A stretch of DNA of 64,000 nt from Saururus chinensis (lineage: Eukaryota > Streptophyta > Magnoliopsida > Piperales > Saururaceae), in the NCBI GenBank assembly GCA_035235625.1, contig CP141140.1, forward strand, positions 26,618,685 through 26,682,684. Direction: 5' to 3'. A model generated the notes under the pieces. It was not told where the DNA came from, did not search any database, and was given only the letters and a program-made list of their open reading frames with translations. Position numbers and translations under genes: made by a program. The stretch's first letter is position 1. The number at the start of each line of letters is the position of its first letter. Shown here piece after piece: positions 47,340 through 59,098 of the stretch.

Positions 47340-50300
47340 CCACCATGCTTCCGCTATTCGCCTTGTCCTCAAGGCGACCAATCTGGATAACGGGCCAGAA
47401 AATCATCTTCTGGCATCCACATGGCATCCTCCAACGACTGACCCTGCCAAGAAAGCAAGACTCAGTAATAATACAACTAGAGCAGCGAACCCGATGCTTC
47501 TGCAAGACAGCAGCAAGGACATGATCATTAGGCACAAGCGGCCCCATCAAGGGAGGGGGAGGAGCGTCCCGCGCCAAAGAAACATCAACCACAAAGCGGC
47601 ACAAACGAGAGACATGAAACACCAGATGAACTAAAGAATCAAGAGGAAGAGTCAGTCAGTAGGCCACTGGTCCAACACGTGCCTCAATAACATACGAACC
47701 ATGGAAGCGGGGCGCAAGCTTGGAGTTCGCCGGCTGAAACAGTGAAGTCTGGAGTTGAGGAAGAACAGAGACATAGACCAAATCACCAACAACAAATTCC
47801 CGATCCGTATGACAACAATCATAAACCTGCTTCATCCGATTTTGAGCAGCCGACAAATTTTCTTTAAGCTGGCGTAAGACCTCATCACGCGTCTACGACA
47901 TATAATCCACCTCGGCAACAGAGGAACGACTCGGCACATAAGATAAAACAGTCGACGGTGGCCGCCCAAAGAGCACCTCAAATGGGGTGAAACTAGCACA
48001 CGTATGATAGGCCGTATTATAATACCATTCAGCCCAAGGAAGGAGCTGAAGCCACCGGCTGGGCTGCATCATGGTGAAGCAACGGAGGTACTGCTCCAAG
48101 CAATGGTTAACCACCTCCGTCTGGCCATCCGTCTGAGGATGATAAGCTGTGCTCATATGTAAAGAAGACCCCTGCAATATGAAAAACTCTTGCCAGAACT
48201 GTGAGAGAAATACCCGGTCCCTGTCAGAGACAATCGTGTACGGGATACCATGCAGGCGCGCCACCTCGTGAACAAAGAGCTCAGCAACCGTCTTCGCAGT
48301 AAAGGGATGGCCTAGCGCGCGAAAATGAGCATATTTCAACAATCGGTCCACCACAACCATGATGACGGACTTACCCTGCACCACCGGTAAAGCCTCTACG
48401 AAATCCATCAAAATGTCATCCCAAACCTTCTCTGGAATAGGCAAGGGTTGGAGCAACCCGACTAGGGAGGTGGTCGTGGCTTTAGCCCACTGACAAACAT
48501 CACAAGCAGCGACATAATCGTGGACTGCACGATGGACGCCCCGCCATAAGAAACTATGGCTTACCCTCTTATACGTACGGAAGGACCCCTCGTGACCAGC
48601 CACAGGAGTGTCATGGAAATGCGAAATAATACGGCGGCGCAGATCAGACACCTCCGGAACCCACAAACGGTCTTTCCAGAAGAGAAGACCATCTCGCCAC
48701 ACAAAGAAAGGCCGGGCTGCTAGATCGGCCTGAATGGCGTCAATAACCTCCTGTGTCCACAAATCCATACCATAAGCCCGCTGTAGCTCCTCAATAAACG
48801 GGCAAGAAAGGGTGGAGATGGTGAAGCAGGAGCCCGGGACTGGACTACGAGAGAGCGCATCAGCGACGATATTTTTGAACCCCTTTTTGTACACCAACTC
48901 GTAGTCATAGCCGAGCAATTTACACCCACCGCTACTGAGCCAGAGTAGACACTCTCTGATCCAAAAAATATTTCAGTGGTTGGTGGTCTGTGCGAATCTG
49001 AAAACGACGACCCAATAAATACGGACGCCATTTGGTCATGGCGAGGATGATAGCCATCATTTCCTTCTCATACACTGACAGAGACAAGGAACGACCAGCG
49101 AGAGCTTTGCTTAAAATAAGCGAGAGGGCGGTCATTCTGCAAGAGGACAGCGCCCAAGCCTTTCTCCGACGCATCTGTCTCCACCATCAATGGCCCACTA
49201 AAATCTGGCAAGAGCAAGACCGGTGCAGACGCCATGGCCTGCTTGAGCTCTTCGAAGGTTGTTTGGGCCACGGGCGACCAGACGAAGGCCCCCTTCTTCA
49301 ACAATTCTGTAAGAGGACGAGCCAACTCGCCGTACCGAGGGATAAACCGATGATAATAACCTGTAAGGCCAAGAAAACCCCGGAGCGCCCTGACGCATGA
49401 TGGAGTCGGCCAAGAGAGCATAGCAGCCACTTTGGCCGGGTTAGTAGCAACACCGTTCTGGGAGATAATGTGACCCAAATATTCAACCTGTGGGCCGCCA
49501 AAGGAACTCTTCGAATGCTTCAGAAATAAGGAATTAGCACGTAATATAGAGAAAACTGACCTAAGATGCGTCAAGTGTTCTTCCCACGACCGACTGTACA
49601 CCAAGATATCGTCGAAGAAGACCAATATGTGGCGACAAAGAAAAGGCCAAAAAATATCATTCATAAGAGACTGGAACGTGGAGGGGGCGTTGGTCAAACC
49701 AAAAGGCATGACCAAGAACTCGAAATGGCCATCGTGAGTCCGGATTGCTGTCTTGTGCACATCAGAAGGCTGCACATGAATCTGGTGATACCCGGAACGA
49801 AGATCGAGCTTACTAAAAACGTTGGCACCTGTCAATTCATCCAACAACTCTTCAATCACAGGGATGGGATACTTATCTTTGACGGTGATAGCGTTCAAAG
49901 CACGGTAATCCACACAAAACTGCCACGAGCCATCTTTCTTGCGAACCAACAGCACAGGAGACGAATAAGAGCTCGTACTAGGACGAATGATGCCGGACTG
50001 TAGCATGTCAGCCACCAACCGTTCTATCTCATACTTCTGGATGTGAGGATAATGGTAAGGGCGAACATTGGCTGGTGCCGCCCCTGGAATAATGAAAATT
50101 CGGTGGTCATGAGGCCGGATGGGAGGCAGCCCCTGCGGCTCTGCAAACAAATCCTCATGGTCTGTGAGTAGCACCTACAAATCAGATGGAATCCGATCCT
50201 GTGGGATGCCCCTAAGGGGTAAACCCGAAGGAGCTCATGTCCTAGGCTAAAAGAAGAGTGCCAAGTCGTGACCCCTCCAACCAAACCTGCTATCCATGAT

Positions 50301-50604
50301 GCTCGAATTCCATCACCATATCCCAAAAATTCCACACAACATCACCCAATTCCTGCAGTCACTGTACTCCCAAGACGACATCTGCCCCTTTTGTGGGCAA
50401 CAAGAACAGGTCAGTGACAAAAGTGTTACCCTGAATCAAAAGGGTAATCTGAGCGCACACACCAGCACTCCTAAGATGCTTACCATCGCCAATCAACACA
50501 TCAAATGGTTTCGAGTCCGACACTAAACACCCGAGGCGATGAGCTACCTTATCATTAATAAAATTATGAGTAGAACCATTGTCGATCAAGATAGCTACCT
50601 ATTC
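47340..50604 (-). pseudogene. Chromovirus pol: protease, reverse transcriptase, RNase H, integrase, chromodomain-like tail
   Basis: On the minus strand: protease around 50589-50359 with LIDNGSTHNF, where the family has DSG or DTG, so the residue after the catalytic aspartate is changed. Reverse transcriptase at 50174-49150 with FFDDILVYS at the active site. RNase H with [13 protein letters not shown] and RTDHQPLKYF, split by a +1 frameshift near 49115. Integrase at 48900-47890 with the HHCC finger (HFHDTPVAGHEG ... CDVCQ) and the three acidic residues in MDFVEALP, SDRDRVF and TDGQTEVV. A GPF/Y-like module (KLAPRFHGSY) at 47656-47856. The chromodomain-like end (EDAMWMPEDDFLARYPDW) lies near 47380-47440 in another frame. 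Confidence 0.92.
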
Positions 50605-51858
50605 CCGCTTCAGGGATCCCTGCCCCGCATAGTACATGGAGTGAAAGCGTCAGAGGATGCATGAACTGAAATTTCAGGCAGCACATCATCTGGTTCAACG
50701 CTGGCTATACTGTCCACATCGTCGTCTACCTCCTCCACGAGCAAGCTGCCCTTCACAGCGTAGCGATGTCCAGGCACGAATTTTTCATCACAACGAAAGC
50801 ACAAGCCCTTGGCTCAGCGTTCATCCATCTAGGCGGGGGTGAGACGACGAACAATCGGAGTGGCCGCTGCAGCCGGTTGGCCAGGGCGGCCAGCGGCCGG
50901 ACCACTAGAAGAAGCCGCCATAGGATTAGAGCTCAATACAGTCTGGGGTGGAGGTCCTAGGCGTCTGCCCCTGTGCTGCCGGGACAACTTTTCCTCCTCA
51001 ATGCGGGCATGACGCACCACATCCCGCATACTGGTGCAAGGGAAATGGCGCATCTCCTCTGAAATTTCTGGTTTTAACCCCCGCTTGAACGTGCCCACCA
51101 GGGCGGCCATCGGCCATTCAGGGAGTCTGTTGGCGATCTTCATAAATTCTGTATAGTAGGCACGCACAGTAGTGGTCTGGCACAGGGCTGATAACATCTC
51201 ATTGAAGTCCTAAAATTCGTTCGGGCCGAACTGGATGCAGAGCTCGTCAGAGAACACTACCCAGGCAGGATAGCGTACTTCTTTCTCAAAGTTCTAGAAC
51301 CAAACCGATGCATCGCCATCCAAGTGAAAGGCTGCGACGTGTAGACGCTCTGTCTCAAAGTGTGTTCCTTGGTAGGAGAAGAACTTCTCCGCTTTGTACA
51401 GCCATTCCACCAGATCCTCATCCCCATTGTAGCGAGGGAACAATAGCCAGGCCAAATGGGGTTCAGCCCCACCTCATTGCCCGCCACGATGTCCGAGATA
51501 CTCGTCCCACTCTTTCTTAGCTTCCTGGAACTAGTTTGGAGGGGGCGGCATCACAGGGACATTTTCCCAAACACCTGGTGCACCTCACATGCCCCAGGCC
51601 TGGCGTCTACCCTCAGCGCTGGATTTCCAATGCCCAGGCGCATGGGACCTGGAAAGCCTCGCGCGTCCACGTCTGCCGGCACTGGAGGACAGGGAACAGC
51701 TGGCTCAAAAGGCTGAGATGGCCCTCCCTCTCTAAAGCCGTGTGGGGCAGACCTGGTAGGACAGCCGTTGTTTGCACAGTTTCCACATTCATCAAACTAA
51801 CATTCATGGCCTGCAGCAATGCCATGAGCTCGAACATGGTGGGTTTGTTGGCTGCCAC
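50605..51858 (-). pseudogene. Chromovirus gag with CCHC zinc knuckle
   Basis: A start codon at 51858 opens a frame beginning MAANKPTMFELMALL that is disrupted after about 80 codons. The gag core continues in another phase at about 51450-50830. It shows DEDLVEWLYKAEKFFSYQGT, followed by the LPEWPMAALVGTFKRGL block and an arginine-rich hinge. Two in-frame TAG codons in the core (near 51295 and 51215) look like CAG-to-TAG transitions. The zinc knuckle reads CFRCDEKFVPGHRY (about 50800-50763), with the last cysteine replaced by tyrosine. Gag packages the element RNA in active relatives; this copy is dead. Confidence 0.85.
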
Positions 51859-51970
51859 GGAGATTCCTTCGAAGTGTCTATGGGTGCTGACGCCTAAACT
51901 TCCTTCTCCGAGGGAACCTCAGAAACCGTTGTAGCTTGCTTACCTCTAGCTATGGCCAAGGATCGTAATT

Positions 51971-51982
51971 GCTCCGATACCA
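51971..51982 (-). promoter_or_regulatory. Primer-binding site, initiator Met-tRNA type
   Basis: On the minus strand TGGTATCGGAGC sits one base inside the 5' LTR. It is one mismatch from TGGTATCAGAGC, the usual plant site complementary to the 3' end of initiator methionine tRNA. Confidence 0.88.
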
Positions 51983-51983
51983 A

Positions 51984-52364
51984 TGATGTGCTCAATGCAG
52001 GCACAATCAATATCTAGGAGAATTATGCAGGAAAAGGGGAGAAGTAATGGAGAAAGGGGAGAAACTGAGATTCAATACTTGCATAACTGTCAAAAGAAAG
52101 GGGATCGCCCCATATAGGGGACGACCAGTCCCCTAGGGAGTCGTGCCAACCCAACCCAGGCTGGCCCACTTCCCTAGGGATGCATGCCAGTGAGTGGTTC
52201 GGCTAACCCGGGCCACTGACTGAACCAACCCAAAATACATCTAAATATCCATAATACTAACTATTATAATAGCAAATCGTCCCAAAGCAACTATGGAAAT
52301 AATAAATGAAAGGCTAAGAACTAATCCTTCGCTAATTGGTCGAGTCTGGTCATCGTGCACAACA
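51984..52364 (-). repeat. 5' LTR of the chromovirus
   Basis: 381 bp, same ends as the 3' LTR, followed by the second copy of ATTGC. Confidence 0.93.
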
Positions 52365-53539
52365 ATTGCCCTTCATAGGGGCTCACCAGGCTAAAGTAAG
52401 TATAGTACATCTGATTCCAAACTAAATTATAAGTGTGCCCTCATCTAATCCATAGAGCTCTATCGGGGTGCTTTATAATAGCTCTGGACAACCAAAATAC
52501 TCTTGAGTTTTAGACTCATAATCTTGAGCCTCTGACTCAATACTAAAACATTCTAAGAGCTCCTAGACTCATAAGGAGTAGTTTTTTTAAAAACATTCTA
52601 TTCCAATGTTTATCCTTTTAAAAACCCTAGCCTCGTCTCTACAAGCCATGGGAGCATCTCTATCAACGACGACAGAGGCAAGATTAGCCTCTCATTCCAA
52701 CGAGATAGTTACCCCTTCTTTGTCCCGCTTTAGTGACTTGATCACTAAGCTTATACATATTTTCAAAAACAATCTTGAGAATCCTCCTTTCAACAAGGAT
52801 GAGTTCTCTAAAATCGTGTTTCAAACATACAGTATTCATTCGCAATGAAAACAATGGTGAAGCTAGATTGTCTCTCTCTCTCACATGCTTTAACATGTAT
52901 AATTTGCACCAAATTCTAAAGATAAACATTTGATAAAACTATTATATACGAGGCAATCGTAAAGCATGCAGTATAATAAACATATCCGCTTCCAATGGAA
53001 ATATATATATGAGGCAATCACAAAGCATGCAATGTAATAAACATATCCACTTCCAATGGATAATTATTCAACTAATCGAATTTAAATAATATAATTATAA
53101 ACATACTGTGTAAATTCAAACCCTATATCAACGATTAATCATTTGACAAATCAAATATATGTGCAGAAATCATGAATCATAACTTGAAAGTAACTCTAAT
53201 GCATAACATGCAAGAGTCGTATAAGATTAAGTTAAAAACACAATCATAATCATGCCTTAAAAAGGATAAAAGCCCTTACCTCACTCTCTGCTCGAGTTCA
53301 TAGACAAAGTGTCGGACTCCATGCACTTAGACGTCTACTTTTGGGGCTTTGAAGTCTCCAATCAGAAAAATATCCATGCCACGATGTCCGACAAGCTTGA
53401 TTTAGCTAAGAATGCTTCTTGAACTACTCAAATCAGACTTAAAACGAGTAAGAAATGAGGAAAAGAAGTTTCTAAACATGTGAGAGTATGAAGAACCGGA
53501 AAATTGGATGCTATTTATAAAATAAACGGACAAACATGA

Positions 53540-53715
53540 GGTTGACATGTGGTAGATAGGATTGACACGTGTCAGTCCTATCTAACACAACACCAGTCCT
53601 ATCAGATACATCGCCAATCATATCTAACATGTCACCAATTCTATCTAATTCGCTATCCGATATGTCATCAATCCTATCTAATACATCATGAGTCCTATCC
53701 GATACATCATCTTTT
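53540..53715. repeat. Short tandem repeat in C copy 3b, unit about 25 bp
   Basis: Six or seven units of TCCTATCTAATACATCACCAA-type sequence. C copy 3a has the inverted equivalent (AGGATCGACAATGCAGT-type units) at 20410-20520. Confidence 0.75.
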
Positions 53716-54079
53716 TATTTATTTATTTTAAACTTCAAAATGTGATAACTTCCAATCCTAAAGTCAGAATCGTGCGTTCTTGGTACCGATGGACTCATGC
53801 CAACAAGCCCTTCGAAACTATACTACACATGGGTAGGATATCTAGAACTTTTATGTGGGTCCTACCCATATGGCTTGCTTCCCGAGGTCGTAACTTTCAC
53901 TGCTAACCTCTGTTTTGCAACTTCTTCGAATTGTTATGCTCATCTCTCCGAGCTCTAACATACCTAGAAGAAAACCCACAAAACATTTGCCTCTAAATAA
54001 CTTAAAATTATTAAAAACTCATAAAATAGATTTATTAGAGGCAGAAAATCGTACCAAAAATTCACTGTGTTACACAAAG

Positions 54080-54340
54080 AGAGAATGCTTTGCATTGTGT
54101 TTCCCTTTTGAGAAACACATTGGCTTCCCAACCAACTTTAGGCCCATGATGAGGGCCACATTTGTCATTGTAAATGGCACAAGATTCCCCTTTAGCTTAA
54201 ACAGACTGGACTCTTAACACTAGTTCAAGACAAGGTGCTCCAACAACTGCTTGCAACACTAACCTTGTCGTTATGTATAATTTGTAAAATGGCCCTGTTT
54301 TTATCTGCTCAAATATTCGATGATTTCTTGTTATGATTGG
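54080..54340 (-). pseudogene. MULE second gene, N-terminal domain piece
   Basis: On the minus strand KTGPFYKLYITTRLVLQAVV appears at about 54290-54230. In another frame FKLKGNLVPFTMTNVALIMG continues into LKLVGKPMCFSKG at about 54195-54100. The second block matches the hallmark 'F.GR.LPFTPYDVALLLGLPV.G' of plant mobile-domain/DUF1985 proteins. The piece is cut at CAAAG by C copy 3b, and the next block of the protein follows on the other side at 46240. The protein family is carried by some MULEs and retrotransposons and has no settled function. Confidence 0.6.
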
Positions 54341-54474
54341 CCTTGTCTTCTCTTGCCTATGTGGCACACATGGCACCACTATCATCTTTGGTCTTTTTGT
54401 TTGTTCTATTCTCAAGTTTAAATCTACACAAGATCCAAATAGGGTTACAAGATTCAAACTAGCAAACCAAAATG

Positions 54475-54850
54475 TTTTCATGCCAATGTTAAAAAGTTTT
54501 GACAAAGGTGCAAAAATGTTTTAATGACATTGTCAAAAAGTTTGACAATTGTGACAAATTGTTTTGACACTTTTGTTAAAACATTTTAACACAATGGTCA
54601 AAACATTAAAAATTACAATTCTATTAGAAAAAACATTTTAGTAAGAACAATCAAAACATTTTAACCCTTTTGTTCAAATGTTTTGATAGCACTTTAAAAA
54701 TTAAAAAAGTTTACTTCTTCTCAATAATTTTTTTAAAATTTTAAATTTCCCAAAACATTTTAACCCTTCTATTCAAACATTTTGAAAATAGATCAAAAAT
54801 TTATAATGCATTTGTCAAAAAATTTAGTACAAAAATCAAAACATTTAACC
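54475..54850. repeat. AAAACATTTTAACAC-type motif cluster, right end of MULE
   Basis: Ten or more degenerate copies of the motif that fills 2640-3065, 36590-36965 and the satellite. Here it lies just upstream of the leftward gene. Confidence 0.7.
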
Positions 54851-55440
54851 TACCTCCACAAGCAAACGTCCTCGCCATTTCCCCAATTACGGATGTGAAA
54901 TCTTCTCCCATTTACTTTCGAACAGCAAAGGAGGTGAGGAAACAAAGAAATAAGAATATCGGTGGTAGGTTGAGCAATGACCAGAGGACACAAAAAGTGG
55001 TAATGCTCGATGATCGGTGGATGAGAAGAGGGAATGGATGCTGCTTCATATGAGGAAGAACACTCGAGTGGGGGGAGTATAGTAGACATGTCGCATTTAA
55101 TGCACATTAGTGTGCCCATCAACAGTCTATCACGCATTGCGCCTTGTCCATATTGGAACAATGAGTTAAACGGAAGGGACCATTAGGGGGTCAGGGAAAA
55201 AATGTCATAAAAGGACGCAAAACATGTAAATGGGAATTCTTTGTGAAAACATTGAAGATTTGGAATTCTTCCCACAATGAGCTTAACATCGGTAAATTGC
55301 TCCCTGAGCTCTTACCCGACAAACAAGAGAATTGCTAGTCAGTAGGCCCAACTCCCAAATGAAAAAGAAATCAGAACAGCACCATCTGGAAGTCTAGAGT
55401 TCCACAATAGTCCCCAAATTTTGTTGTATGTACAAAATAT
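54851..55440 (-). other. Probable leader or promoter side of the leftward MULE gene
   Basis: Mixed sequence with a pyrimidine-rich minus-strand stretch (about 55090-54900) like the one at 1040-1200 on the plus strand. No terminal inverted repeat was found. No gene recognised. Confidence 0.3.
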
Positions 55441-55449
55441 ATTCCCCAA

Positions 55450-55875
55450 ATTTTGCCCTAAAACTAAGCACTTTTGACTGAAAATATACCTTCAGAAGAA
55501 GGTTCCCCAAAAAGTTCATCCTCTTTAGTGAGATCCTTGACAAGAATTTTCAATATGGCTTCAACATCCTCCTATAAGAAAACCTCTTTAACTTAACAGG
55601 TAGAGTTTTATCAAATTACACTTAACATGTAGAATTTATTTACACATTCTCCACATGAAAGATAAATTTTTTGAGGAATTTTCATGTAGCACAAGTGATG
55701 TCACATCTTTGTAGATAATTTCTAGTTGAAAACTCTCTGACATCCTTTACTTTTAACAAGTGTAAAGCAAAAAAATGAGCACTTTTGACCAAAAATATAC
55801 TTTTAAAAGAAGATTCCTAAACAAGTTCATCTTCTTTGTGAGATCCCCAACAAGAAATTTCAATAGATTTTTCAT
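55450..55875. repeat. Two direct copies of an 88-bp segment
   Basis: AGCACTTTTGACTGAAAATA... (55476-55562) is repeated with about 80% identity as AGCACTTTTGACCAAAAATA... (55776-55865), with 300 bp between starts. The copies end at the same CAAGAAWTTTCAAT phrase. Confidence 0.8.
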
Positions 55876-56430
55876 TCTTGGATAAGAAAACCTTTCCACC
55901 ACAATTCCGTCATGAAAAAAATTAATTGTAGTTTGATTCAAGCTCCCAACCCTTGTTTTGGAATTTTGGATTTTGTCATTTTTTAATGATTACATTTAAT
56001 ACGATATGAGCCTCAAGAAGCGTGATATATTAACATAAGCCCATTTAAAAAGTATAAGATAACATAGCCACGTAGGGTCTTGTTTGATAGAGTCTGTCAA
56101 TATGAGCACAATAGTACTAATAATGTATATATCCAAGTTCAAGAGAGAGAGGTATGTTAGTTTAAGGTTTTTATAAATGTGTTTTGATGTTTCGTCCGAA
56201 TTCATCTTAAAAAGTTCCAATACCAACCTTAATTCTAATTTTTTGCTAAACCAATTGAATTAATTCCAAAAAAAAAAAAAACTTCCATTTCTAAAAAATT
56301 CCACACCCAAATATCTCCTTCATCTAGAAGTTGAGAGACATGGGCATATGTAAATCTAATATATACATAAGATTGTTTGTCTAATTGGACCGTATAGGTC
56401 TAAATCTAATATATACAAAAATGTCTAAGC
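55876..56430. other. AT-rich intergenic sequence
   Basis: No gene, RNA or element recognised. There is a 13-base A run at 56268-56280 and a small duplication of CTAAATCTAATATATAC (56354 and 56400). Confidence 0.5.
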
Positions 56431-56436
56431 TAATTT

Positions 56437-56750
56437 TCATTTCATGTTTGATAGTCACAATATATTTACAATAACTATAAACTACAATAGTAATGTTATT
56501 GGTTTTTTAACTTAGTAATATCTGATTCAGTGAATTAATTTGTGAGATGTGGCTATTCTAGCCCTCCTTCCCACCTCATCCTCCTTTCCTTTTCTTCCCT
56601 ATCTAAAATCAGCTTTGGGAGGGGGGGTTAAAACCATAATTTTTATTTCATGTCACAATATATTTACAATAACTATAAACTACAGTAGTAGTGTTATTGG
56701 TTTTTTAACTTAACAATATCTGATTCAGTGAATTAATTTGTGAAATATGC
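56437..56750. repeat. Direct duplication, about 115-bp arms
   Basis: CACAATATATTTACAATAAC... through GATTCAGTGAATTAATTTGTG occurs at about 56456-56548 and again at 56655-56746 with three or four changes, separated by about 100 bp. Confidence 0.88.
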
Positions 56751-58547
56751 TTTTTCCAGCATTTTCAAGCTACTTTGGCTATATTTAGTGATGTTTTAAA
56801 ATATTTATACCCTAAAAGTGGTTTGATGTAAGAAGGTGAACTACTTTAAGTGATTTGTCATATATAATAATATGCTTGTTGAACTTGTGAATATCGTATT
56901 TCACAACCTTTAAATTATTAGTAGCATGTATCCAACTTATGCAAATACATTTTAATATTTAAGTTGCATATATGATAAAGAATTGAGTTAAATATGTCTA
57001 TCTAGTTAGCATTTACTATGCATATAGTGTGAACTACTTCTTTAGATTAAGAAAGTTTGAGGAGTCTAACTTATTTAGCCAAGAGGGCTATTAATTTTTA
57101 GGATTAGATATGTTTATTACTTTGAATTGTGAATCCGTATGAAAGGAGTAACAAATAATAACTAACCGATTAATCAGACAATTATTAGTGGATGAAATAG
57201 ATATGAAAGGACCTATATTATTTACTTAATAAAATAGTTATAGATAAAAATTTTAAAAATAATTATGATAATAAAATAAGTTATATATCACTGTATCATT
57301 CAATTAGTAGCCCATCCCCCCTTTTTCATTTTGTGAAAACATCACTGCCGAATTCAATCAATGGACTTTTTATCTTTAGTCCGTTGACCCCACCAGTAAT
57401 TATTAATCATATAATTGATTTTTTTCATAAGACATCCGGAATTATGAAACAACTCATCCCATAACTAGGGATAGCTGGAGCGATTACTTATACTAGGACT
57501 TCTCTCCCCGCTATGGGAAGAAACTTCTATTTTCACCCTTTAAGCCTTTACCAAACTCTGTTACCTGCTCTTTTATTCTTACTAATGACATTTCTATTAT
57601 GTTCAGTTTAAATAAAAAGGGTACACTGGGCTTACTAAATCCGGTTTATTATGTGGCCGTATGATTTTGCATTGATTGAGCTGCACTGCGTCAAAGATCT
57701 GAGACTAATAACCACCTGGTAGGATGAAGAAGCCCATTTAACCGAGCCCATAACATTTGATTTCATATGTGGGCCTTGCTGCAGGACTCTGTAGAAAGAA
57801 GAAATAAATACAGAAAAATTAGTGTGCGATTAGCATTCTTCTCAGAGCTTGCTGATCAGGGTCTTACTCAAGCTTATGTTTTTTTAGTTATTGTCATTTT
57901 TTTTTCCAGTCTTCATGCAATCTATTGTTTAATTTCCTAAGCCAAGAATATAGCACGAAGCTCATGTTTATGTCATAGAATTGCTAAATACACTATATAT
58001 TAAGTATGCTTACAATTTGCGGATAAGCCACTTAGTGTTTTCACTTGATAAAAGAAGTCCAAATTTTGGCTGGCAAATTGCTGAGACACCACTAAGGAGC
58101 CTCATCCTTGAGGACCAAAAAATCATCCTTAAATGGCAGCAACTACTGAAACGCCAAAAGTACCAAAAGGAAGCGTAGTGCGTGTCCTAACTCCTTGAAG
58201 AAAGAGAAAAAGAGAAGCTAAAGCTGGGTCATTTTTGTTGGAAGGAAAGGCTCATATGGACATCTGTAGAGAACTTGGCTCCTACCAACCTGACATTGAT
58301 TGTGCTGGTGTATTGACCTTTTCTTCCTTATCTTTTGAAATTATATGGCTATTTAGACTTTTAAGCCATGCATGAACAACAGCTATGATCTACCAATGCC
58401 GCATTTAAGGCAAGCATGTCACACCCTCCTTCCCTACACTAACACGCTTCTCCTAGTAATGTAAGTGAATCCATGCTAACTTTACCTTTATCTACGACAT
58501 TGATGACGTGCACACTAAGACATATTAGCATTAATATCTAAGGGCTC
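56751..58547. other. Intergenic, no gene recognised
   Basis: AT-rich sequence. An open frame at 57981-58178 and the more mixed stretch 57780-58360 could be an exon remnant. It shows no domain, and the surrounding frames are full of stops. Confidence 0.4.
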
Positions 58548-58932
58548 TAAGGGGTCGAAAAATGTGAGCCGGCCAATAGCCTGCTACTATAGCGGGCATG
58601 CCCAACCTGGCCTGGTCCTCTAGGGACAGGCCTGGGTTTCCATGCCCGTCGGTCGGTAGACCCACCCCCAATAGGCCATGGGTTGGCCCACAATATGGGG
58701 CGATCAATCGCCCAAAATGACGGTAAGATGATCGATCTACCTTCAGGGATTTTTTAAAAAAAATAGCTGTTGGGCAGTCCCCAATGGCTAAGAGGTTTTC
58801 TTTTAGAACTTAATATGGAAGGGGTAATTACAAAATTATCATTCCCCTTCAAAAAGATAGTTTTAACCCTCTCAATATTAAAAAAAATAGTCATTTTTAA
58901 AAATAATAAAAATAATTTTAATATTTAAAATT

Positions 58933-58942
58933 CTATAAATAG
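58933..58942 (+). promoter_or_regulatory. TATA box of the hAT transposase gene
   Basis: CTATAAATAG, followed about 30-60 bp later by a CT-rich leader (TTTCTTTTCACCC) fitting a transcription start. Confidence 0.65.
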
Positions 58943-59098
58943 GGGAGAAGTTTAACTTTCTTTTCACCCTTTCATTTATATTCTAAGACTATAATTCTCC
59001 TCTTTTCCTTACTCTCAATCTCTCTAATTTTTATTTTTAATTAAAATTTAATATTAAGCTCTTAAACTTTCAAGTCTCAAAAATAAAATCTATGGAGT

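Larger units (their letters stand above)
46957..52364 (-). mobile_element. Complete Ty3/gypsy chromovirus, probably Reina-type, 5408 bp
   Basis: Two 381-bp LTRs flank gag-pol on the minus strand, and the 5-bp target duplication ATTGC is perfect (46952-46956, 52365-52369). The domain order is gag, CCHC knuckle, protease, reverse transcriptase, RNase H, integrase, then a chromodomain-like tail. With integrase after RNase H this is Ty3/gypsy. Short size, short LTRs, an initiator-Met primer site and the chromodomain-like end fit the Reina clade. The clade call is inference. Frameshifts and stops in most domains show it cannot move by itself. Confidence 0.92.
46246..54074 (-). mobile_element. Solo LTR, family C, copy 3b (minus orientation), split by a gypsy element
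   Basis: It starts TGTTGCGCCCTGGG and ends CACTGTGTTACA with a perfect 5-bp duplication CAAAG (46241-46245, 54075-54079). Its own length is about 2.4 kb. It mirrors C copy 3a (20036-26755) across its whole length. A minus-strand TATA (TTATAAATAGC, about 53509-53519) supports the orientation. It lies inside the second MULE gene and contains the complete gypsy element at 46957-52364. Confidence 0.88.
2312..54560. mobile_element. Mutator-like element (MULE) remnant, heavily split by insertions
   Basis: A class II element reconstructed from pieces. A MULE transposase reads rightwards in the left part. A second gene resembling plant mobile domain/DUF1985 proteins reads leftwards in the right part, so the two genes converge. 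Removing the nested LTR elements makes the transposase pieces follow each other in the expected domain order. The outer A element that separates the two genes has a perfect target duplication (ACTAG at 10751-10755 and 36571-36575), so the flanks were once contiguous. Stops and frameshifts in every piece show it is dead. The stated ends are the outermost coding traces; the true termini lie further out and were not resolved. Confidence 0.65.

Noticed and set aside
49032..50003. Plus-strand frames of 122 and 145 codons across the chromovirus
   Set aside because: They are antisense shadows of the reverse transcriptase and RNase H region on the minus strand.
57981..58178. 65-codon frame as a small gene
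   Set aside because: No domain and no flanking splice or promoter signals that I can defend.
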